Shown: one piece after another, positions 55,601-64,000 of the stretch
Layout: each line of letters starts with the position of its first letter
How positions within the stretch are numbered: position 1 is the stretch's first letter
Origin: Distichodus sexfasciatus
Lineage: Eukaryota; Chordata; Actinopteri; Characiformes; Distichodontidae
Assembly: GCA_032718565.1 (NCBI GenBank)
Contig: JAVGVS010000001.1
Location: forward strand, 8,759,789 to 8,823,788
Direction: 5' to 3'
DNA length: 64,000 bases
The notes under the pieces: model-generated
Told to the model about the DNA's origin: nothing
Database searches by the model: none
What the model saw: the letters and a program-made list of their open reading frames with translations, nothing else
Position numbers and translations under genes: made by a program

Positions 55601-58600
55601 TGCTTTCACCAAACCTCTAATTCCACACTGCTCTGCAAGTCCACTTTATGCAAACCTCTTTTCCTTGTGGTTCATACAAACATGAATATTCTTGCACTGA
55701 CCAAGTAGGAATTTGGTATAAGAACAACATAAATTTAGTTAGACAATACCTATGGTTCACCTGTGCAAAACTGAACAAATTGTAGGACAGCTGGCCTGAC
55801 AGTGGAAAATTCAGTTTTATTTAATCTTGGCCCATCAGTCAGCGTTCAGTCAATATTTGTAACAATCCTAATGAGTAAGAAAAGATGCATTCTTGGCCAG
55901 TTGTTCTGGTTCTCTGCTGATCAAGTTTAATATAGCATGTCCAAGAACAGACAACTACAGTTATTCACATTGGATTTGACTTAATTTTGTTGTGTGAAGT
56001 ATTGTGTGAGTTCTATTATTGATTATAAGTTTTGCTATGTTGTGGTAACACCAAAACCTTCATTCTCTTGTTACTTTTATCCTCAAAAAACAGACTGACA
56101 GACAGGGCCGGATTAACATGGTGTGGGGTGAGCATGGAGAGAGACAGAGAGAACTAAATAGTCACACGATTTCAGAGAAAATCAATTGGAAATGGAAGTG
56201 AACAACTTGGTTCCGAAGAAAACAGGAATGGTTCTTTTATTCTGTGCACAAAAACAGAAGTAAATGTGTAAACGCCCATAAATGACATCCTTTGCGATGT
56301 AATCGCGCTGTGTGAGGTTGCTCGCTACTCCATGCGGGCGCGTTCGCGATATACAAAACTCAGTTCAGTCAAGTCTTCCCCTTTATTACAGAGGAAACTC
56401 ATATTTTAGCTATTTACTTGATATTATTCCGGACGCACATCCATCGAATTATTGTGACGCAGCTCCTAGCTGCGCCGCAGTGGGAAATGTAGTTCTCTCT
56501 CACAAAGAGAATGTATCGTGATTAATGTTGTGTATATATAAAATAAATTAAACTAATCACACTATGTTTGGTATTCTATTTGAATGGCCAATTGAATGGT
56601 CTTTTCTTTTGTCAAAGTTAATGAGTGCAAGAAACATTTCATTTTGTTGAAAAAAAAATTGTGCAGAGAATCGCGATTTCAGTTCATTAAAAAAAAATCA
56701 TGATTCACCTTTTTTCCAGAATGGTGTAGCCCTACTTGTCAGTGAACTATGAGGGCAAAAAACAACCAGCCCCAACAAAATAATTGTTTAGTCGTCATTG
56801 TTGAAGTAAAGAGTAATCATGTGGGTCATATTGCCCAGCACTACTGCAAGCGTCTCATTTCCCTATTACCTTTTTATTCCAGCTATCATATTTGATATTT
56901 TCTGAAGTGACTAAAATAATCAATGTTCCGGAAGAGAATTCTAAATCCCACCTGACCAGCATCTTGGGAACATCATTTGAGAAGCCGTGTGTAACTAGAC
57001 CTCCTTGTGTCTGTTTGTACTCTAATTCATTATGTGCTTTTTTGGGCAAATAGAGCATTGGAAAAAATAAAAACCTAGAGCAGACAGATGCAAAGTTTCC
57101 CAGTAACTACACCTGAACTTTGACAAATATTGGTTGCTGATTAACCTATATTACTGTGGTAGAAACAGAGATAAATGGAATATTTCTGATTTTATTGAGA
57201 AATTGCCTTCCAGCAGGTTCTGTGCCTTGCTGCATTGAAAGTAAGGTTTCATCAGGATAATTCTTTAGCAATCAAGCAGTTTTGTATGAAATATGAGATG
57301 CACACAGTGTTGGGAAGGTTACCTTTAAAATGTATTCCACTACAGATTACAGAATACATGCCCCAAAATGTAGTTTGTAACGTATTCCGTTAAGGTACTC
57401 AATGTGAGTAACGTACTCTGAATACTTTGGATTACTTAATATATTGTCATGCTTTTCACAACTACATGAATGTAGCAATCACATCCTGCAAATTCTTGTT
57501 TGTTTTTCTCTACCAATTGGCTGTTAAGCCCAAATCTCCCTGAATAGACAATATATTTACTCTAAAGGAGCAAAGACGAAATTTCCGAGTAAGAAATGCA
57601 TTCCTGCCCGGGCACTGCTGGCTCTGTTGTGCTGACTCCGGGTCCATTGTGTAACTGACGCCACCAACATTAACAGGACGCTTACATTAGAGCCTCTTAT
57701 TGCGTGTTTTGTTTGGGTTTCCGGCAATGCGTGGAATTACCAAAATTAGAGAGGGGATAGAGAGGGGATAGCCTAACATATGAAACAGGAAAAGACCGCC
57801 GTGTAATCCATTTATTTCAACAAAGTAACTGTATTCTAATGATCACCTATTTAAACGGTAACTGTAACGGAATACAGTTACTCATATTTTGTATTCTAAA
57901 TACGTAACGCCGGTACATGTATTCCGTTACTCCCCAACACTGGATACACATAGTATTTTGCTGATGTTCCAGCATCTACAGACAGTGTAACCGCGGAGCA
58001 CTAAGCATTTAAGGGCAAAATGAAGAACTGGAAAATAATCACACAACAGGCATGCAATAAAATTTCTTCACCATTGTAGATTCTGTTCTAACTTAAGAAT
58101 AAATCGCAAATAAAACTTTGTGAAAACAGCTTAAGTGGGATTTAAGAATAAATTACTTCTTGGGAAAGGTTGTTGAATGAGGCCCAGTATTATTTTTGCA
58201 GAGTTGAATCTGGTTCACCTTAACTTCCATACATTTAAGTGACATAGGATTACAGTGTTGGTGAGATTTTCTTTAACAGCAACTTTTCACAGAATTTACT
58301 TGTTCTGTTAATTGGATTAATTAAATAAATGCTCTCTGGTCTGTTTACTGCTTGATAGTTGACAGACTAATTAATATTCTTTAGATTTTGGATGAACAGG
58401 TTCATGGCAGTGTAAATGTCACGTGGTTATCCAACCTGTGATCTATTGCTGAAATAGAGCTTAGCAGTCTTATACTGAGTTTACTAATCCTAGGCAGTAA
58501 TGCAGTATAAGGTTTAACAGGATTTTAAAATAGATATATCTTCTGTATTATTTTGCAGATCCTTTACTTTGTCTTACAATATGCTCTTATGCAACAACAA

Positions 58601-61600
58601 GAGGTTTGTTACACTGACCAAAATATGAATATATGAAATTAAAGATCCCAGAGCTTTTTAATAAGGCAGTGTCTGGGGATTGACTGTCTGAGAGTTGATT
58701 ATTTGACTGAGGGATTATTATTGCAGTTTTTTCTAAAGAAACAATTTTGCTTGTGCACTTAGTCAAATCAACAACCTTATAACTGGAGGAAAGAAAAAGC
58801 TTATCAGGTGACTTGTAATTGACTCTGCAGTGACTCTGAGATGTCAAAGGTTAACAAAAATTCTTGGTCTCTCTACAGTGACAACAGATGCAAGACTGAG
58901 TCAAAGGAGAGAGTCAGACTTAAAAACACAGACACAGGTGTAAGACATCATTGGAAATGAGCGAGGAAAGGGAATGCCAGATATTAGGAATCGGGAATTG
59001 CAGGGGTAATGGTAACAACAGAAAATACCTATGCTTATAGTTTAGAAATGTAAAGCCCTAAAACAATTTAATGTCAAAAGGGCGTGCAGATTTTCCACTT
59101 TTGTCATATCATTGATGCTTTGTTCACATTTAAGCTTCTGATTACATAATAAGCCAAGTAATTAATAGGTTTGTTCAGTTGAATCCCTGTTGGCTAGCTG
59201 AGACATAAAGGCTTCTTTTAGGAATTGTGTCACTCTCTACTGTTTTTAAGTTTTAGACATAAATCTACCTCAGTGGGTCCTTGTGGAGAAGTCCTAGTTT
59301 ACCGGGTTTTTTTTTTAAAGTAAAGCACACTGTTCACCCTATCTCTGCCTTTCTAACAAATGAGTTTTTTTTTTAATCCAATTCATGGTCATCAGTGTAA
59401 GTTTAACACCTACAGGTTATACAAGCTACAGGTTATACAAGCAGACTACTTGATCTATGTGAGCTGTAAATACTTTCCCTACCTGACATGTAATACTGAC
59501 TGACTGGTGAGCTAAACGTAGCCTCCTAAAATAACTAATGATGTCACTGAATATGTTGGCTAATAATGCTGCTTCATTGTTACCTTAACGATGACTGTAG
59601 AATATCAGCTAATCTATAATATTTATTATGTTTGTTAGATTTCATTGCTCTGCTGCCATCAAATTGCTGTAATATCTGCAGTATACAGTATATCCAATAC
59701 AGGTATATAGTGCCTTAAGAAGAGATCTCACTGTTTTTATTCCTGAGAAATATCTTGATATGTTTGATGTTTGACGGAGTAAACCGTGCTCCATAGGAGA
59801 ACATGTGCAGCTGTGGTGAACATTGTGAACACTATTAAGGCAGGAAATGGCATCAGCAGGAACTAAACCCTGAAGCTCAGCAACCAAGATTCAGATCAAA
59901 ACTCACTTGGAAATCTAGTTTTTGTAATAAAAACTTAAATACCAAGTTAAACAACACACACTAAGTGATGTAACATGGACTTTAATGATACCTCAGATGC
60001 TCGCATTTATTCTTTCCTGTTTCTTACCTTTCCCCAAATGATGCTCAGTATTGTTCTGTGCAAATACAGCACTCATAGGTCAACATTCTGTGATCTGCCT
60101 TAAAAATAATGGTTTGTTTTGATCATTTGTTGGTTATTCCTGGGTTGATCCTGGCCAAAATATTATTTGTCACAGCGGAGTATCTTTATGTGACTACACT
60201 TTGCCAAAATGAGTAAGTATTTTAAACCTTGTGACAAAGCTCCACCTTAAAAGTGCTTAATGGTGCTCAAACCAATTTTAGACTTCATTAGCACATTAAC
60301 AGATCTCTTTACAGATTAGCTAAGGTGGGTGGCTTCTTACTCACGTGTGTCCACACTGAAGTTATTGCGTCGGAGTCGATTTTGTGCTCTGAACTGCTAA
60401 CATTCACATTGTGCTTCTGCTGTGTGGGTATGTGTCTTTTCACATCAGGGAGGAAGGGATTTACTGCTGTTCCTGGAACACCTTTACAGCCTTGTTTGTG
60501 TATGTGTGTGCCTTCCTCAGTATTGGTCACCTTTTCCTTTTAGTTCTGCTCCATCGATTTTCATTCAGCCACATCACCCGTGTGATCCTGTGGGTCTTCC
60601 TTTTACTTTAAACTGGATGAATTCTAAGCTTTCCAAATCTGTTGCTTCTTCAATTTTGTGAATGATTCTTTTTCCTCATTAGGTCGGTCTTTAATCTCAT
60701 TGGTTTTAATCACCAATTAGGACTTGAAGATTACAATGACAAATTTGCAGTATTTAGGGCAGATGGTTAGGCACCAAGAGACCTGAGAGTCTTGATTGAT
60801 TTGCTTTTGTGCCCAACTTATTTTCTGCTTTACTGCAGACAAAACCCTTCATAGGTCATAGCTCAAATCATTGCACATCTATAGCAGCAATATAGCTTTT
60901 GACAATCAACACTGATACAAAATAGGTTCAAAGAAATTATTAGGCGGAGATCTTAACGTGCAAGCTTATGATAACTGCAGGGAAAATCTGCCTCTGGCAT
61001 TAGAAAGAAATGTTGAAAGAGGTGAACGTAAACTCATTCTGCTCAGGGGTTATTGTGCCAAATACAAGCCATAAATAGTCTGTTGATGGGTCAGTCAAGG
61101 CAGTTAACATGGCCTTCTGTTATGTTGGTCTGTATATTTACCATTACAACAAATTAATAATGTCAGAGACGTCTGCTGTTAAGTCTCCTAAATTCGTAAT
61201 TTCCTCAGCATACTGTTATCGAAACTACTCGGTGAAGCAGTCTGCATCTAAATGAAGAAAATGGTGAGAGTAAGTAAAAGTAAACAATAGCTTGTGGAGT
61301 CTCTGATGCTCCAAGATCCTCGGTGCCCTTTACAACATGAACCGGTAGTGACATTAAGACTGATAAGATTTAATTTTTCCAAAATTCTACAGGATGTGCT
61401 GTGAAATTAGTTTCGCATTGACATTTAAAGCCTTAAACACCTGAGAGCAGTGGAATTTTATTAGAAATTTTGAACATACCAGATGAGGTAAGGCTCTAGG
61501 GACAAATACAAGACGTGCAAAAAGTGCTAAAAGCAGCCCGAGTCTCTGGTGTATTGTGGATGTGGGAGCAGGTGCGTGTATGTGTGTGTGTTTGTTTGTC

Positions 61601-62192
61601 TGAGTGTGTTTTAGAGAGACCTTTTTCTTAAAAGGGGCACCAAGATGTTCAGGAGAAGGCAGTGACCATGCTGAACACAAACACTGCAGAGACAAGAATT
61701 TTTCCATTGATAAATAGTAACTGACGGCTCAAATCCACTTTTAAATTTCAGACATATGCAAGTTTTTTTTTCAACAAGACAAAAAACATCTTAAGTCTTT
61801 ATCAAGTCTGAGCAAAATCTCAAGAACTCAATCAGAATGTTTTCTTCCTCTCTTTACCTCTCTCAGGTATTGTGTCTCTCATATCGCTGGTGATTCTCTC
61901 ATATGACCGCTATAGCACGCTGACGGTATACAACAAGCGTGGGCCAAATTACCGCAAGCCTCTGCTGGCGGTTGGGGGGTCGTGGCTGTATTCTGTGATC
62001 TGGACGGTGCCCCCTCTGCTGGGCTGGAGTAGTTATGGTTTGGAGGGGGCTGGCACCAGCTGTTCAGTGTCATGGACCGAGCGCTCTCCCCAGTCTCACG
62101 CGTACATCATCTGCCTCTTCATCTTCTGCCTGGGCCTTCCAGTCTTGGTTATGGTCTACAGCTATGGCAGGCTACTCTATGCTGTCAAACAG
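52299..62192 (+). CDS. tmtops: TMT (teleost multiple tissue) opsin, exons 1-2 of a longer gene (partial)
   Basis: A light-sensing GPCR of the encephalopsin/TMT group, expressed outside the retina and in inner retina of fishes and usually coupled to Gi/o. Exons 52299-52668 and 61867-62192 (696 nt) join at a split Gly codon into 232 residues. Visible: N-glycosylation sequons at N9 and N13; TM1 about 38-62, TM2 74-97, TM3 110-135, TM4 154-175, TM5 200-224; disulfide cysteines C113 and C189; D137-R138-Y139; E183 at the bovine E181 position and Y116 at the E113 position. The GIVSLISL and TSCSVSWT stretches fit TMT opsins better than OPN3. TM6, TM7 and the retinal-binding lysine should be on exons right of 64000. 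Which TMT paralogue cannot be decided here. Confidence 0.93.
52669..61866. other. tmtops: opsin intron 1
   Basis: 9.2 kb. Contains a CA microsatellite at about 55342-55374 and the hAT copy at 57305-57942. A stretch ending ATGGTGTAGCCCTA near 56735 may be a further hAT end. Otherwise nothing recognisable. Confidence 0.6.
57305..57942. mobile_element. non-autonomous hAT element, copy B (inverted relative to copy A)
   Basis: 638 bp; starts CAGTGTTGGGAAGGTTACCT and ends with the complement of CAGTGTTGGGGAGTAACGGA; flanks GATGCACA and GATACACA are a 7-of-8 target duplication. Reverse complement of 48326-48967 with only scattered substitutions. Confidence 0.93.
61867..62192 (+). CDS. tmtops: TMT opsin exon 2
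   Basis: 326 nt encoding GIVSLISLVILSYDRY through YAVKQ (G124-Q232): end of TM3, TM4, second extracellular loop and TM5. Acceptor CTCTCAG, donor GTGAGA, ending in phase 0 as expected for the TMT/encephalopsin gene structure. Confidence 0.95.
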
Positions 62193-63908
62193 GTGAGAAC
62201 AACCCTTTTCTTTTCTTTCATATCGTCATGATAAAGATGTCTATAACGGTGGAAAGCCCTAATATCAGTGAGGTGCACTCTATTATATGTTTTTGTGACT
62301 GGTGTGAAACAATACTGCTTCGGGAAAGTATTGCTGGGATTTGGGGCTTTATATGTTGAAGGTTGAGCTTTTATTTTTGTTATTACACCTCAGCAATAGG
62401 TTTTCGACCTCCAGTGCTGAGGCAGATCTTCCTGAGTGCAGTTTCATAATGAAATGTAAACAGTGGAGGAACGTAGACTTTAGATAAAAAGAATTAACTA
62501 TATGTTTTTTCAGCTAATTGCATTTAGTTGCTTTTGAAAAGTTTTTTTTGTTTTTAAGACATTTTAATAGTTTGCTGATATTGTTGGTTGAACTGTCCTT
62601 TTTATTACAGCTGATGTCCTTAGAATTTGAACAACTGATACTTTTTCTCAATGATTCTCAATGTATTCTCAAGTGCATAACTTTATTTTGGCAGCCCATG
62701 TCAGACACTGTAATTCAGGACACATGTTTGAGTTTCAGTCTAGTCCATTTGGTTTGCAGAAAGTGCAGCTGATGTCAGAAACTATTGTCATTCCTGGCAG
62801 GTGACAGCTGGATTATTTCCATCCTGCTGTCTGAGAGCAGGGGCCCAAATTGTTTCCATGTTGGATATTAATTTCATAGGTGGCAACTTTAATTGTTCTG
62901 TTTGTTTCATGCAAAACTGTTCCACATTCATCAGTTTGGTATCGGTGGCTTTAAGAACTGCAGTACGCCTTCAGTGACCTTTATTTCTTTTCATAACATG
63001 TTATATGTGAGGATGCTTCCAATTAGCATCTATTACATAATCAACAGAGATTCCTGAAACGTTATTGCAACTTCTTCATTGTCGTGTCTAGGCTTATAGT
63101 CTTCGTGTACTGTATGGATTGAAAACATGTTTTGATTCTGGTATTTCACAACAACTGCCCAACTCGGAGCTAAAACATATTTCAGCATCAGAGGATTCAT
63201 TAAATATTGATATCTATATATGATGTCTGAGCCTTCAGCTTTCTACACCCAGTACATAAGGACCTCATAACTTCATCAAAAATATTTATTTGTCGTTTGC
63301 TGTTGCTGCTGCTGAACATGGATTTAAGTCACTACTTAAACATCTTAAGTATCCAAAATACAGCTTAATTAAAATGGGTCTTTACTGGGCTAAACAAACT
63401 GAGTAAAACAAGCTTTCCAGGCTGTTAAATTTCATGTCAGGGGCAGTCAGGTCGTATTGTTCTTCACCGAATTCCAAGGTAAAGCATGTTGATTTTGTTG
63501 GATTTTTCGAGGAGACATGAGAAATTGATACTGTACCCAGTATTGGTCTTTGTCCTATGCCTGACTGGCTGATGAACACTATTAATCTTTGTCATCCCTC
63601 TTCATTTTCAGCCTTTCTGTTATCTTTGGCTCTGTTGAGCCTTTGACAACAGATCGATAGGCCATGTGGGAGTTTTCTGTACCTCAATGATGAAGCTGCC
63701 ACTGAGTGGCAAAAGGATGGGCTGATTACAGGGATATTTACTGTGAAAAGGATTGAATGTGAAGTTTAATTGCAGCAAAGAAAGCATTGTTACAGCTCTT
63801 TTACATTTAGAGAAACGTGTGTGACTTGTAGGCAAAGTTTTAATTTTTAAAAACATTCATTTTTGATGACAGAACACTATTTCTGCTTATGCAGGAACAC
63901 CTAGAGAC
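62193..63908. other. tmtops: opsin intron 2 (continues right)
   Basis: No exon or repeat recognised; the next opsin exon is not in the window. Confidence 0.6.
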
Positions 63909-64000
63909 TAGGGGTGTTAATCACAAGTTTCATCACAATAATATATTTATTTGATTCTGTTGACAACCTTTCATTGTCTGTCAATATCACAAAGTCTGCT
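63909..64000. mobile_element. hAT-like left terminus cut by the window edge
   Basis: Begins TAGGGGTGTTAATCACAAGT and resembles 40197 onward over at least 40 bp. Only the first 92 bases are visible. Confidence 0.5.

Noticed and set aside
52299..62192. Assignment as OPN3 (encephalopsin) or a particular TMT paralogue
   Set aside because: Loop and TM5 residues fit TMT better than OPN3, but choosing a paralogue needs a tree with the missing exons.
62193..64000. Third opsin exon
   Set aside because: No TM6 or Lys-containing TM7 sequence seen in any frame before the window ends.
1..64000. Endogenous viral element or LTR retrotransposon
   Set aside because: No gag, protease, integrase or envelope-like frames and no long direct terminal repeats were seen; the reverse transcriptase remnants are non-LTR.

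Overview
The window is vertebrate nuclear DNA, most likely from a ray-finned (teleost) fish. It holds short exons in long AT-rich introns, a CpG-rich promoter, a TMT-type opsin, and a dense load of fish-type DNA transposons (Tc1-like, pogo-like, many hAT elements with 8-bp target duplications, a Harbinger-like element and TA-flanked MITEs), plus L1-like and other LINE debris. I could not narrow the species. There is no prokaryotic or viral gene content.

Two real protein genes are present, arranged head to head. On the minus strand, uxs1 (UDP-glucuronic acid decarboxylase 1) runs from a start codon at 40840 down to 7943 in nine coding exons whose phases all join. They encode the first 246 residues: the type II membrane anchor, the Rossmann NAD-binding motif and the catalytic Tyr/Lys. 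The C-terminal third lies beyond the left edge. Its first exon opens from a CpG-rich promoter at about 40.84-41.83 kb. On the plus strand, a TMT (teleost multiple tissue) opsin starts at 52299. Exon 1 (52299-52668) and exon 2 (61867-62192) encode transmembrane helices 1 to 5; the Schiff-base lysine exon lies beyond the right edge. About 11 kb separates the two start codons.

Almost everything else that can be recognised is mobile DNA. 1-3.5 kb: two LINE fragments, the second an L1-like ORF2 with a YADD-to-YADN change. 4.2-5.9 kb: a Tc1-like element with a frameshifted transposase. 9.3-10.1 kb: a pogo-like remnant. 13.1-14.8 kb: an hAT with a nested MITE. 17.5-17.8 kb: a foldback MITE with repeated motifs in both arms. 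19.7-21.4 kb: a second Tc1-like family on the minus strand. 25.0-25.6 kb: another MITE. 30.7-40.5 kb (uxs1 intron 1): at least six DNA elements, two with BED-finger hAT transposase debris. 48.3, 50.0 and 57.3 kb: further hAT elements, with the 48.3 and 57.3 kb copies near-identical and inverted around opsin exon 1.

I found no convincing new gene system. The items most worth a second look are the inverted hAT pair around the opsin exon, the hAT elements with shuffled and inverted shared interiors, the foldback MITE, and the 28-nt uxs1 microexon behind a 24-T tract.
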